A stretch of DNA of 64,000 bases from the NCBI RefSeq assembly GCF_963422335.1, contig NZ_OY729424.1, positions 6,200,001 through 6,264,000 on the forward strand. The letters are read 5' to 3'. Source of the stretch: an uncultured Roseateles sp. (GTDB lineage Bacteria > Pseudomonadota > Gammaproteobacteria > Burkholderiales > Burkholderiaceae_C). Under the pieces are notes generated by a model. That model ran no database searches and was not told where the DNA came from. It worked only from the letters and a program-made list of their open reading frames with translations. The position numbers and the translations under genes are program-made. Positions 7,046 through 15,935 of this stretch are shown here, piece after piece; the stretch's first letter is position 1, and each line of letters begins with the position of its first letter.

Positions 7046-8353
7046 CTACTTCTTGAGCCGCATTTCTGCGGCGCGGGCATGACCCTGCAGGCCCTCGCCA
7101 TAGGCCAGTTCGGCGGCAATCGGACCCAGCTTCTGCGCGCCCGCCTCGCTGACCTCAATCAGGCTCGAGCGCTTCTGGAAGTCGTAGACGCCCAGCGGCG
7201 AGGAGAAGCGCGCCGTGCCCGAGGTCGGCAGCACATGGTTAGGCCCGGCGCAGTAGTCGCCCAGCGATTCGCTGGTGTAGGCACCGAGAAAGATCGCGCC
7301 GGCATGGCGCAACAGCGGCTCCCAGCGATGCGGGTCGGAACTCGACACCTCCAGATGCTCAGGCGCGATGCGGTTGCTGATCTCGCAGGCCTCTTCCATC
7401 GAGCGGGTGTGTATCAGCGCGCCGCGGCCTTCCAGCGAGGCGCGTATCACGGCCTGGCGCGGCATCGTCGGCAGCAGGCGATCAATTGCCTCGCGCACCT
7501 GCTCGATATAGGCCGCGTCGGGGCTCAGCAGAATGCTTTGCGCCAGCTCGTCGTGCTCGGCCTGGCTGAACAGGTCCATCGCCACCCAGTCGGGCGGGGT
7601 CGTGCCATCGGCCAGCACCAGGATCTCGCTGGGGCCGGCAATCATGTCGATGCCGACCAGGCCGAAGACATGCTTCTTGGCGCTGGCCACATAGGCATTT
7701 CCCGGGCCGGTGATCTTGTCCACCTTCGGAATCGTCGCCGTGCCATGGGCCAGCGCGCCAACGGCCTGGGCGCCGCCGACGGTGAAGGCGCGGTGCACCC
7801 CGGCAACATAGGCCGCAGCCAGCACCAGGGCGTTCTTCTCGCCGCGGGGCGTGGGCACGACCATGATGATCTCGGGCACGCCTGCCACCTGGGCCGGAAT
7901 GGCATTCATCAAGACGCTGGACGGATAGGCCGCCTTGCCGCCGGGCACATAGATGCCGACGCGGTCCAGCGGCGTGACCTTCTGGCCCAGCAAGGTGCCG
8001 TCTTCGTCGCGATAGCTCCAGCTCAGGCCGCAGGCCTGTTTCTGGCGCTCGTGGTAGCTGCGCACCCGCTCGGCGGCAGCCTGCAGGGCCTGGCGCTGGG
8101 CCGGGGTGATGGCCTCGAAGGCGGCCTTCAGTTCTTCACGGGTCAGCTCCAGGGCGGCCACGCTGTCGGCCTGCACCAGATCGAAGCGGGCCGTGTACTC
8201 CAGCACCGCCGCGTCGCCGCGCGCCTTCACATCGGCCAGTATCTCGGCCACCCGCTGCTCGATCGCATCATCGGTCTCGGCCGACCAATGCAGCACCCGC
8301 TGGAACTCGGCTTCGAAATCGGCTTGCGAGGTGCTGAGCTGGCGCAGGTTCAT
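7046..8353 (-). CDS. hisD: Histidinol dehydrogenase
   Basis: Zinc enzyme oxidising histidinol to histidine in two NAD-dependent steps; 435 aa, full length. Typical stretches are VGIYVPGGKAAYPSSVLMN, KITGPGNAYVASAKK, GIDMIAGPSEILVLAD and AEHDELAQSILLSPD; the Zn/catalytic His region AIFLGAYTSESLGDYCAGPNHVLPT is divided here only by description. It follows hisG by 17 bp on the minus strand. Downstream, instead of hisC, comes the convergent end of the chemoreceptor gene after 10 bp, so the operon is physically interrupted here. Confidence 0.97.
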   Translation of the reverse strand: MNLRQLSTSQADFEAEFQRVLHWSAETDDAIEQRVAEILADVKARGDAAVLEYTARFDLVQADSVAALELTREELKAAFEAITPAQRQALQAAAERVRSYHERQKQACGLSWSYRDEDGTLLGQKVTPLDRVGIYVPGGKAAYPSSVLMNAIPAQVAGVPEIIMVVPTPRGEKNALVLAAAYVAGVHRAFTVGGAQAVGALAHGTATIPKVDKITGPGNAYVASAKKHVFGLVGIDMIAGPSEILVLADGTTPPDWVAMDLFSQAEHDELAQSILLSPDAAYIEQVREAIDRLLPTMPRQAVIRASLEGRGALIHTRSMEEACEISNRIAPEHLEVSSSDPHRWEPLLRHAGAIFLGAYTSESLGDYCAGPNHVLPTSGTARFSSPLGVYDFQKRSSLIEVSEAGAQKLGPIAAELAYGEGLQGHARAAEMRLKK

Positions 8354-8370
8354 GGCGTGTACGGCTGGGT

Positions 8371-9009
8371 TCAGGTAGGTATGGCGGAGGCGAAGGCGTC
8401 TATCAGCCGGCGCAGCGGCTCGCGCTTCAGCTTGAGCGCGGCCTGGTTGACGACCAGGCGCGAGGAGATGTCCATGATCTGCTCGACCTCGACCAGATGG
8501 TTGGCCCGCAAGGTGTTGCCGGTGGAGACCAGGTCGACGATGGCGTCGGCCAGGCCGGTCAGCGGTGCCAGCTCCATCGAGCCGTAGAGCTTGATCAGGT
8601 CGATGTGCACGCCCTTGTCGGCGAAGTGGTCGCGGGCGATGGTGGTGAACTTGGTGGCCACGCGCAGGCGGGAGCCCTGCTTGACGGCGGCCTGGTAGTC
8701 GAAGTCGGCGCGCACGGCCACGCTCATGCGGCAGGCGGCGATCTTCAGGTCCAGCGGCTGGTACAGGCCCTCGCCACCGTGCTCGATCAGCACGTCCTTG
8801 CCGGCCACGCCCAGATCGGCGCCGCCGTATTGCACATAGGTGGGCACATCGGTGGCGCGCACCAGCACGACGCGCACATCGGGCTGGTTGGTGTCGAGTA
8901 TCAGCTTGCGCGAGGTCTCGGGGTCGTCCAGCACCTCGATGCCGGCGGCACGCAGCAGCGGCAGGGTGTCATCGAAGATGCGGCCTTTGGAAAGTGCCAG
9001 GGTGATCAT
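8371..9009 (-). CDS. hisG: ATP phosphoribosyltransferase, short form
   Basis: First committed step of histidine synthesis (ATP + PRPP). At 212 aa this is the short catalytic form, lacking the C-terminal ACT-like regulatory domain, so activity should require the HisZ regulatory subunit encoded elsewhere. N-terminus ITLALSKGRIFDDTLPLL; other motifs ADLGVAGKDVLIE and the PRPP-binding IVDLVSTGNTLRANHL. The ATG at 9007-9009 matches the family N-terminus. It lies 53 bp after bolA; murA, commonly between bolA and hisG in Burkholderiales, is absent. Confidence 0.96.
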   Translation of the reverse strand: MITLALSKGRIFDDTLPLLRAAGIEVLDDPETSRKLILDTNQPDVRVVLVRATDVPTYVQYGGADLGVAGKDVLIEHGGEGLYQPLDLKIAACRMSVAVRADFDYQAAVKQGSRLRVATKFTTIARDHFADKGVHIDLIKLYGSMELAPLTGLADAIVDLVSTGNTLRANHLVEVEQIMDISSRLVVNQAALKLKREPLRRLIDAFASAIPT

Positions 9010-9062
9010 GTGGTGATCCGATTCTTGATGGCCGTCGTTGCGGCCGAAAGACCGGCAGCCTG

Positions 9063-9323
9063 TCAGTTTTGCTGCGTGGCCGGTGCGGCGGCCCATTCGG
9101 CCGGCGTCAGCGTCTTCATCGACAGCGCATGGATCTGCTCGCGCATGCGGTCGCCCAGCGCCGTGTAGACGCGCTGGTGTCGCTTGATGCGGCTCAGGCC
9201 CTCGAACTCGGGTGAGACGATGGTGGCAAAGAAATGCCGGCCATCCCCCTCGACCTGCAGGGTGTCGCAGGCAAGGCCTTGGGAGATGTAGTGCTGAACT
9301 TCAGCTGCGGTGGGATCGGCCAT
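9063..9323 (-). CDS. BolA/IbaG-family protein
   Basis: An 86-aa BolA-fold protein. The conserved core SPEFEGLSRIKRHQRVYTAL carries the His/Arg positions used for [2Fe-2S] cluster sharing with monothiol glutaredoxins, and the tail HALSMKTLTPAEW is characteristic of the IbaG/YrbA subgroup. These proteins take part in iron-sulfur trafficking and acid or envelope stress. It is co-directional between the ABC permease (25 bp upstream) and hisG, an arrangement common in Burkholderiales. Confidence 0.92.
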   Translation of the reverse strand: MADPTAAEVQHYISQGLACDTLQVEGDGRHFFATIVSPEFEGLSRIKRHQRVYTALGDRMREQIHALSMKTLTPAEWAAAPATQQN

Positions 9324-9348
9324 AGTGCCTCGATTCTAGTTCTTGAGG

Positions 9349-10143
9349 TCAGCTACGGATCTTGTAGCCCGACCGCAGCAGCTGCAGCGCTATGCCAGCA
9401 ACGATCACAAAGCTGATGCCGACCACCCCCAAACTCAACCAAGGCGACACATCGCTGACACCGAAGAAGCCATGGCGGAAGCCGTCGATCATGTAGAAAA
9501 ACGGGTTCAGGTGGCTGACACCCTGCCAGAACGGGGGCAGCGAATGCACGGAATAGAACACGCCCGACAGAAACGTCATCGGCATGATGATGAAGTTCTG
9601 GAAGGCGGCCAACTGGTCGAACTTCTCGGCCCACAGGCCGGCGATCAGGCCCAGCGTGCCCATCATGGCCGCGCCCAGCACGGCGAACACCAGCACCCAC
9701 AGCGGCTCGCTCATGCCAGGCGGCGCGAACCAGACGGTGACCACCATCACGCCCAGACCGACGGCCACGCCGCGCACGATGGAGGCGCCGACATAGGCGC
9801 AGTACCAGGCCCAGTGCGACAGCGGTGTGAGCAGCAGGAACACCAGATTGCCGGTGATCTTGCTCTGTATCAGGCTGGAGGACGAATTGGCAAAGCTGTT
9901 CTGCAACACGCTCATCATCACCAGGCCGGGGATCAGGAAGCTGGTGTAGCCCACCGAGTCGTAGACCTTGACGTGATCCTCCAGCACGTGGCCGAAGATC
10001 AGCAGATACATCACCGCGGTCAAGACCGGCGCGGCAACCGTCTGGAAGGCGACCTTCCAGAAGCGCAGCACCTCCTTGTAGAACAGCGTGCGGGCGCCGG
10101 CCAGCGGGTGGCTGCTCTGGCTGACGAGATGGGCGTTGTTCAC
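9349..10143 (-). CDS. ABC-2 type transporter permease
   Basis: Integral membrane subunit (264 aa) of an ABC exporter: about six hydrophobic segments after a cytoplasmic N-terminus (FYKEVLRFWKVAFQTVAAPV), with the ABC-2 signature near FLSGVFYSVHSLPPFWQ. It resembles the YadH/NodJ class. Its start overlaps the ATPase stop by 4 bases (10140-10143), so the pair is translationally coupled. Substrate not determinable from sequence. Confidence 0.92.
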   Translation of the reverse strand: MNNAHLVSQSSHPLAGARTLFYKEVLRFWKVAFQTVAAPVLTAVMYLLIFGHVLEDHVKVYDSVGYTSFLIPGLVMMSVLQNSFANSSSSLIQSKITGNLVFLLLTPLSHWAWYCAYVGASIVRGVAVGLGVMVVTVWFAPPGMSEPLWVLVFAVLGAAMMGTLGLIAGLWAEKFDQLAAFQNFIIMPMTFLSGVFYSVHSLPPFWQGVSHLNPFFYMIDGFRHGFFGVSDVSPWLSLGVVGISFVIVAGIALQLLRSGYKIRS

Positions 10144-11087
10144 AGGCGGGCCTCCGCGGCCGCAGGCTCGCTTTGCATGATTTCGAGAAATACGTCTTCG
10201 AGGTCGGCGCGGCCTATCTCCAGGTCTTCGATCTGGCAGCCAGCGGCACGCAGCGCCGCCAGGATCTGCTCGACCTCGGCCGCGTCATGGGCCTTGATCT
10301 GGACGATGCGGCCGGTCACCCGGGCGCGCTCGGCCAGGCCGGCGGGCAGCGGCCGGTCCAGCTTGAAGCGCAGCATCGTGCTGGCGGTGCCGGCCAGCAG
10401 CGCCGAGGTGCGGTCCAGGGCCACGATGCGGCCCTGCTTGAGCATCGCGATGCGGCCGCACAGCGCCTCGGCTTCTTCCAGATAGTGGGTGGTCAGCAGG
10501 ACCGTATGGCCCTCCTTGTTCAGGCGGGCGACAAATTGCCACAGGGTCTGGCGCAGCTCAACGTCAACGCCGGCGGTCGGCTCGTCCAGCACGATCACCG
10601 GCGGGCGGTGCACCAGGGCCTGGGCCACCAGCACGCGGCGCTTCATGCCGCCGGACAGCTGGCGCATGTTCGCGTTGGCCTTGTCCGTCAGCCCCAGGTT
10701 TTCCAGCAACTCGTCGATCCAGGCCTCGTTATTGCGCACACCGAAGTAGCCGCTCTGGATGCGCAGCGTCTCGCGCACGCTGAAAAAGGGGTCGAACACC
10801 AGCTCCTGCGGCACCACGCCCAGGGCACGGCGGGCAGCGGCATAGTCGTTGACGACGTCGTGGCCGTGGACCGACACCGAGCCGCTCGTCGCCTTGGCCA
10901 AGCCGGCCAGTATGCTGATCAGCGTCGTCTTGCCGGCACCATTGGGGCCCAGCAGGCCGAAAAACTCGCCCTGGGCGATCTCGAAGCTGACGCCACCCAG
11001 CGCCCGCACCTGGCCGCCACGGTAGGTTTTGGTGACATTGTCGAAGCGCAGGGCGGGAAGGGATACAGCCGGGGGGGATGAACTCAT
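10140..11087 (-). CDS. ABC transporter ATP-binding protein
   Basis: Cytoplasmic ATPase (315 aa) partner of the adjacent permease, YadG/CcmA/NodI class. Walker A is GPNGAGKTT (about residue 47), the signature LSGGMKRR, Walker B VIVLDEPTAGVD, and the switch His in LLTTHYLEEAE. About 80 C-terminal residues form a regulatory domain ending in ADLEDVFLEIMQ. The start at 11085-11087 (MSSSPPAVSLPALRFDNV) is favoured because the core strand follows within 15 residues; a longer frame exists. First gene of the bolA-his transcript as visible here. Confidence 0.94.
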   Translation of the reverse strand: MSSSPPAVSLPALRFDNVTKTYRGGQVRALGGVSFEIAQGEFFGLLGPNGAGKTTLISILAGLAKATSGSVSVHGHDVVNDYAAARRALGVVPQELVFDPFFSVRETLRIQSGYFGVRNNEAWIDELLENLGLTDKANANMRQLSGGMKRRVLVAQALVHRPPVIVLDEPTAGVDVELRQTLWQFVARLNKEGHTVLLTTHYLEEAEALCGRIAMLKQGRIVALDRTSALLAGTASTMLRFKLDRPLPAGLAERARVTGRIVQIKAHDAAEVEQILAALRAAGCQIEDLEIGRADLEDVFLEIMQSEPAAAEARL

Positions 11088-11225
11088 GGTGCGAGCGATT
11101 GTAGGCAGGGCGGCCTGCGCGCGCTGGCGCCGGGACTTCGACCCCCAATACAAGGGGTTGCCGGCGACAAACCTCGGGGTCAATATCTCCAGGCTAAGTG
11201 ATAGAACCCCTCACCGAGGTCTGCC

Positions 11226-11768
11226 ATGAACTCTTGCAAGCTTTCCGGCATTGCCGCCGCCCTGGTCCTGCTGGCCGGTGGTGCCCAGGCAAATATGGTC
11301 TGGAACTGGTCGTTCGGCACGGAGGCGGGGCAATTCGTCACCGACGGCAGCAGCCCGGTGGCGGGCCAGTATCAGGTGCTGGACTTCTCGGTCACCGCCA
11401 GCAGCTTTGCTGCGTTGGGCAGCCTGTCCGGCGGTCAGTACACCATGGGGGCCTTCGCCAATTCGGTGCTGCCACCCTACTTCCTGACCTGGAACGGCAC
11501 GGCCGTCACCGACTGGACCCACGCCGGCTCGAACAGCTTCCACTGGCTGGTCTATTCGCAGCAAAGCTCGAGCAACAAGTACCTCTTTGGCTGGAACACC
11601 GGCAACGTCAACCAGATCGATGCTGCCGGGCTGTGGAACGGCAGCAATGCCCATCCGCTGGCTGCCGGGGCGCTCAGCGTCAGCGCCGTGCCCGAGCCAG
11701 CAAGCTATGCGCTCTTGCTGGCGGGTCTGCTTGCCGTGGGTCATATCGCCCGTCGCCGCAGCGCCTGA
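11226..11768 (+). CDS. PEP-CTERM sorting domain protein
   Basis: A 180-aa secreted protein: signal peptide (residues 1-22, cleavage after AQA), then a Ser/Gly/Trp-rich domain of unknown function. The C-terminal anchor starts VPEPASYALLLAGLLAVG and ends IARRRSA, the PEP-CTERM signal recognised by exosortase/archaeosortase-like transpeptidases. Such proteins usually go to the cell surface or exopolysaccharide. No exosortase gene is in the window, so it must act in trans. Single gene, flanked by a divergent ABC operon and its own terminator. Confidence 0.9.
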   Translation: MNSCKLSGIAAALVLLAGGAQANMVWNWSFGTEAGQFVTDGSSPVAGQYQVLDFSVTASSFAALGSLSGGQYTMGAFANSVLPPYFLTWNGTAVTDWTHAGSNSFHWLVYSQQSSSNKYLFGWNTGNVNQIDAAGLWNGSNAHPLAAGALSVSAVPEPASYALLLAGLLAVGHIARRRSA

Positions 11769-11789
11769 ACGCCGCCGCGCATCGCACAC

Positions 11790-11814
11790 AGGCCGGCATT
11801 GCCGGCCTTTTTTC
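11790..11814 (+). terminator. Rho-independent terminator of the PEP-CTERM gene
   Basis: GGCCGGC (11791-11797), loop ATT, GCCGGCC (11801-11807), then six T residues (11808-11813), 22 bp after the stop codon. Perfect 7-bp GC stem with a clean T-run. Confidence 0.9.
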
Positions 11815-11899
11815 TTGCAACTTGGTGACCGAAGCCGGCTTTTGGGCTTTTGGGCCCCGGGCTTGATGCCAGAATGGGCGCGCACTGGAGACAAGCTGA

Positions 11900-12592
11900 A
11901 TGCAAGCCAAGAAGCCGCGCCGCACGGCCGAACGCATCCTTGAGGTCACACTGGACCTCTTCAACCGCTTTGGCGAGCCCAATGTCTCCACCACGCTGAT
12001 CTCGTCCGAGCTGAAGATCAGCCCCGGCAATCTGTACTACCACTACCCGGCCAAGGACGAGCTGATCAACGCCTTGTTCGATCGCTACGAGACGGCGCTG
12101 AACGAGTTGCTGCGGGCCGCCGACAGCGTGCGCAATGTCGAGGACGCTTGGCTGTTCTTCCACATGCTGTTTGAGCTGATCTGGCAGTATCGCTTCCTCT
12201 ACCGCGACCTGAACGACCTGCTGAGCAAGAACCGCCGGCTGGAAACGCACTTCCAGACCGTGCTGAAAGACAAGTCGCTGGCCGTGCGCGCCGTGCTCCA
12301 GGGCATGCAGCGTGCCGGCGCGATCCGGCTCAGCGAGCAGGAGGTGGAGCCTGTGGCCACCGCCATGGTGGTGCTGCTCAGCTACTGGCTCAGCTATGAA
12401 TATGTGCGCGACCCGCGCCATGCGCTGGAGCCCAGCCGTGCCGGCGCGGCGCTGATGCGCGGCGCCTACCACCTGCTGAGCCTGCTGACACCCTATCTCG
12501 ACACCGCCTCACGCGCCCATCTGCTGACGCTCGCAGCCAATTACACCGAGCATGCCAACGAGGCCAAGACCTCGCAATCTTCATCCACCTGA
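11900..12592 (+). CDS. TetR-family transcriptional regulator
   Basis: A 230-aa DNA-binding protein. The N-terminal HTH (about residues 10-55) reads ERILEVTLDLFNRFGEPNVS, then ISSELKISPGNLYYHYPAKD, the canonical TetR recognition helix. The C-terminal domain is all-helical and resembles the TetR_C_33-like group seen near lipid and PHA genes, but the ligand cannot be assigned. It is 21 bp upstream of the TPR gene and probably cotranscribed with it. Confidence 0.93.
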   Translation: MQAKKPRRTAERILEVTLDLFNRFGEPNVSTTLISSELKISPGNLYYHYPAKDELINALFDRYETALNELLRAADSVRNVEDAWLFFHMLFELIWQYRFLYRDLNDLLSKNRRLETHFQTVLKDKSLAVRAVLQGMQRAGAIRLSEQEVEPVATAMVVLLSYWLSYEYVRDPRHALEPSRAGAALMRGAYHLLSLLTPYLDTASRAHLLTLAANYTEHANEAKTSQSSST

Positions 12593-12613
12593 CCACCGCC
12601 CACGGAGACACCC

Positions 12614-13387
12614 ATGGCCAAATGGACCGCCTTCCCTCACGACAACGCCGACTATGTCTATGACGCCGCCGCGCTGAAGAAGAAGTGGGCCCGGCTGCAT
12701 GCCGGCGACGCCGAGCCCTTTCCCAAGGACGACAAGGTGCTGGCCGCCTGGGCACTGTTCCATGCCGGCGAATTCCAGAAGGCCTGCGAGGCGGGCCTGA
12801 AGGCGGGCGGAGGCGGCATCACGGTGGCCAACAAGGCCCAGGCCATCTACGCCAACTACCTGGAAAAGAGCGAGAAGACCAAGCTCGAGATGTTCCTCGA
12901 GGTGGCCCAGCGGGCCGAAGCCCAGCAGGCCACCGAGCCCAAGAACGCCAATGCCTACTACTGGCAGGCCTATGCGATCGGCCGCTACGGCCAGGGCATC
13001 AGCGTGGCCAAGGCACTGGCCCAGGGGCTGGGCTCGAAGTGCAAGAACGCGCTGGAAACGGCGATCGCGCTGGCCCCCAAGCATGCCGACGCCCACATCG
13101 CGCTGGGTGCCTTCCACGCCGAGGTGATTGACAAGGTCGGCAAGCTGCTGGCCCGCACCCAGGGGGCCGACACCGCCACCGGGCTGAAGATGTTCAAGGA
13201 GGCCTTGAAGCTGAACCCGACCTCGGCGATCGCGATGATCGAATACGCCAACGGCCTGGTGATGCTCGAGGGCGACAAGCGGATGAAGGAGGCCGAGCAG
13301 CTCTATGCCGATGCGGCCGCCAGCGATCCGCTCGACGCGATGGAACGCCTGGATGTGGAGATGGCGCGGGAGGAGCTGGAGGAGTGA
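12614..13387 (+). CDS. Tetratricopeptide-repeat protein of unknown function
   Basis: A 257-aa soluble protein with no signal peptide. Helical repeats recognisable as TPR-like units include VLAAWALFHAGEFQKACEAG (about 43-62), NAYYWQAYAIGRYGQGIS, ALAPKHADAHIALGAFHAEV and ALKLNPTSAIAMIEYANGLV. Lys/Ala-rich and acidic at the C-terminus (EMAREELEE). It follows the TetR gene closely and has an in-frame ATG with GGAGA upstream. Probably a protein-interaction scaffold; no enzymatic motif seen. Confidence 0.8.
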   Translation: MAKWTAFPHDNADYVYDAAALKKKWARLHAGDAEPFPKDDKVLAAWALFHAGEFQKACEAGLKAGGGGITVANKAQAIYANYLEKSEKTKLEMFLEVAQRAEAQQATEPKNANAYYWQAYAIGRYGQGISVAKALAQGLGSKCKNALETAIALAPKHADAHIALGAFHAEVIDKVGKLLARTQGADTATGLKMFKEALKLNPTSAIAMIEYANGLVMLEGDKRMKEAEQLYADAAASDPLDAMERLDVEMAREELEE

Positions 13388-13502
13388 GCCGGCCGGCCCC
13401 GGTGTCATCTGGGCACAGCGGCTTCTGAAATATCATCCGATGCCTACCGCAGTTAGTCATCGGCGGCTCTCCTTCCAGCTCCCAGGCCTAGCGCCTTCTT
13501 CA

Positions 13503-14321
13503 ATGAAATCACTGATCCTGCGTGCAACGCTCGCTGCCCTGCTTTGCGCACTTTCATCCGCCAGCCCTGCGGCACTGACGTTTGCCATCAACGAGGGGGT
13601 GAGCTACCGGGTGTCGGATGCCGATGTACGGGCCAAGTACGGCGCCATCGCCGCCGATCTGACCAAGTTGCTGAAGCAGCCGGTCAGCATCGAGCCGGTG
13701 GCCGAGTACCCCCGGCTGAGCAAGGGCCTGGCCGCCAGGGAGTACGACCTGGCCCTGGTGCACCCGGCCCATCTGTCCATCGTCGCGATCAAGCAATCGG
13801 GCTACAAACTGCTGGCCGTGACCAAGGGCTTCCAGACCTACAGCACGCACTTCCTGGTGCGCGCCGATTCACCGCTCAAGACCCTGGCCGATCTGAAGGG
13901 CGTCACGCTGGGCGCACCCGACCAGGACTCGATCACCAGCTGGCTGGCCCGCGCCACCATTCGCGATGCCGTCGGCAACGCCGATCAGGTCAAGTACAGC
14001 TACACCCGCTACCAGGACGCGGTGCCCTTCTTTGTCGAGAACCGGCTGACCCAGGCCGGGGCCACCGCCTCCGGCGCCCTCATCAAGAGCTGGCAGACGG
14101 CGGGCGGCCGGGTGCTGGGCAAGTCCCGCGAGGTGCCGATCAAGCATGTCATCGCCAGCCCCAGTCTGTCGCCTGAAGTGGCCGGCAAGGTGCGCGAGTA
14201 TCTGCTCGCGCTGGACAGTTCGGACGAAGGCCGCAAGAAGCTGGAACCCACCAAATACCAGGGCTTCGCGGCCTTCGACGAAGCCGAATTGCTGACCCTG
14301 GGCCATTGGCTCGGCCTGTAG
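13503..14321 (+). CDS. PhnD-like phosphate/phosphonate-type periplasmic binding protein
   Basis: A 272-aa secreted binding protein: signal peptide residues 1-23 (cleavage near SPAALTF), then the type II periplasmic-binding fold of the PhnD/SsuA group with GLAAREYDLALVHPAHLSIV, the lid motif THFLVRADSPLKTLADLKG and PDQDSITSWLARATI. No permease or ATPase lies next to it, so it may be a sensor component or a solute binder used in trans. The ATG at 13503 is chosen for its signal peptide; the longer frame overlaps the TPR gene. Confidence 0.85.
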   Translation: MKSLILRATLAALLCALSSASPAALTFAINEGVSYRVSDADVRAKYGAIAADLTKLLKQPVSIEPVAEYPRLSKGLAAREYDLALVHPAHLSIVAIKQSGYKLLAVTKGFQTYSTHFLVRADSPLKTLADLKGVTLGAPDQDSITSWLARATIRDAVGNADQVKYSYTRYQDAVPFFVENRLTQAGATASGALIKSWQTAGGRVLGKSREVPIKHVIASPSLSPEVAGKVREYLLALDSSDEGRKKLEPTKYQGFAAFDEAELLTLGHWLGL

Positions 14322-14374
14322 CATCGGCCGCACCTGCCCAGCCATACCCCACCCACGCTCTCACGGGAACAACC

Positions 14375-15895
14375 ATGCCAACCACGCTCGAACAGCTTCT
14401 TGCCAACGGCCTCGCCGACGATGTTGCCATCTCCGCTCCGGACCGCCCCGCCCTCAGCTACGGCGAGTTGCGCACTCTTGTGGCCGCCACGCTGGCCCGC
14501 CTGAACCAGCTCGGCGCCGGCCGCAACGACCGCGTGGCCATCGTGCTGAACAACGGCCCCGAAATGGCCACCTGCTATATGGCCTGTGCCTCGGGCACGA
14601 CCAGCGCGCCGCTGAACCCGGGCTATCGCGCCGACGAGTTCGAGTTCTATCTGAGCGATCTGAATGCCAAGCTGCTGATCGTCGAGCAGGGCAGCGCCTC
14701 GCCCGCCATCGCGGTGGCCGAAAAGCTGGGCGTGCGGGTGATCGATCTGTTGGTGCCGGCAGGTGCACCGGCGGGCAGCTTCAGCCTGAGCCCGCGCACG
14801 CCAGGCGATGCTGCACCAGCCGCCCAGGGCGGCTTTGCCGAGGCCGGCGACATCGGCATGGTGCTGCACACCTCGGGCACCACCTCGCGGCCCAAGATCG
14901 TGCCGCTGTCGGTCGGCAATCTGTGCGCCTCGGCCGCCCACATCCGCCGTACGCTGGCGCTGGTGCCCGGCGACATCGGCCTGAACATCATGCCGCTGTT
15001 CCACATCCACGGCCTGATCGCCGGCGTGCTGGCGCCGCTGTCGGCCGGCTCGCAGGTGTTCTGCACGCCCGGCTTCAATGCGCTGAAGTTCTTCGGCTGG
15101 ATGGACGAGGCCAAGCCGACCTGGTACACCGCCGTGCCGACCATGCACCAGGCCATCGTCGGCCGCGCCAAGGGCAATCTGGAGGTCATCGCGCGCAATC
15201 CGCTGCGCTTCCTGCGCTCGTCGTCGTCGTCGATGCCGCCGCAGGTCATCGCCGAGCTGGAGGCGATCTTCAAGTCGCCGTTGATCGAGGCCTATGGCAT
15301 GACCGAAGCCACCCACCAGATGACCTCCAACCCGCTGCCGCCCCTGGCCCGCAAGCCCGGCACGGTCGGGCTTGCGGCCGGACCCGAGGTGGCCATCATG
15401 GGTTCCGAAGGGCAGATCCTCGGCGCCAACGAGGTCGGCGAGATCGTCATTCGCGGTCCCAACGTCACCGCCGGCTACGAGAACAATTCCCAGGCCAATG
15501 CCGATGGCTTTCTGAACGGCTGGTTCCGCACCGGCGACCAGGGCAGCAAGGATGGCGAGGGCTATCTCAGCATCACCGGCCGGCTGAAGGAAATCATCAA
15601 CCGCGGCGGCGAGAAGGTCAGCCCGCGCGAGGTCGATGAGCTGCTGATGGACCATGCCGCCGTGGCCCAGGTGGTGTGCTTCGGCATGCCCCACCCCAAG
15701 CTCGGCGAGGAGGTGGCAGCGGTGGTCGTGCTCAAGGAGGGCGCCAGCGCCACCGAACGCGAGCTGCAGGACTTCGTGGCCCAGCGCGCCGCCGACTACA
15801 AGGTGCCGCGCAAGATCCTTTTCATGGACGAGATCCCCAAGGGCGCCACCGGCAAGCTGCAGCGCATCGGCCTGGCCGCCAAGCTCGGCCTCTGA
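14375..15895 (+). CDS. AMP-dependent acyl-CoA synthetase, oxalyl-CoA synthetase-like
   Basis: ANL-superfamily ligase (506 aa) activating a carboxylate to its CoA thioester via an acyl-adenylate. P-loop-like motif LHTSGTTSRPKIVPL (about residue 168), the adenylate motif EAYGMTEATHQMTSNPLPP, and the hinge/C-domain GRLKEIINRGGEKVSPREVD with the catalytic Lys in KGATGKLQR. The HQMTSNPLPP extension is typical of the Pcs60/oxalate-CoA ligase group, so a short dicarboxylate such as oxalate is a reasonable substrate guess, not proved. It sits 40 bp upstream of a TctC binding protein, suggesting uptake and activation of an organic acid. Confidence 0.85.
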   Translation: MPTTLEQLLANGLADDVAISAPDRPALSYGELRTLVAATLARLNQLGAGRNDRVAIVLNNGPEMATCYMACASGTTSAPLNPGYRADEFEFYLSDLNAKLLIVEQGSASPAIAVAEKLGVRVIDLLVPAGAPAGSFSLSPRTPGDAAPAAQGGFAEAGDIGMVLHTSGTTSRPKIVPLSVGNLCASAAHIRRTLALVPGDIGLNIMPLFHIHGLIAGVLAPLSAGSQVFCTPGFNALKFFGWMDEAKPTWYTAVPTMHQAIVGRAKGNLEVIARNPLRFLRSSSSSMPPQVIAELEAIFKSPLIEAYGMTEATHQMTSNPLPPLARKPGTVGLAAGPEVAIMGSEGQILGANEVGEIVIRGPNVTAGYENNSQANADGFLNGWFRTGDQGSKDGEGYLSITGRLKEIINRGGEKVSPREVDELLMDHAAVAQVVCFGMPHPKLGEEVAAVVVLKEGASATERELQDFVAQRAADYKVPRKILFMDEIPKGATGKLQRIGLAAKLGL

Positions 15896-15935
15896 AATTC
15901 GTTCTTCTTCTTCAACCCTGGAAAGCGACCAAGCG

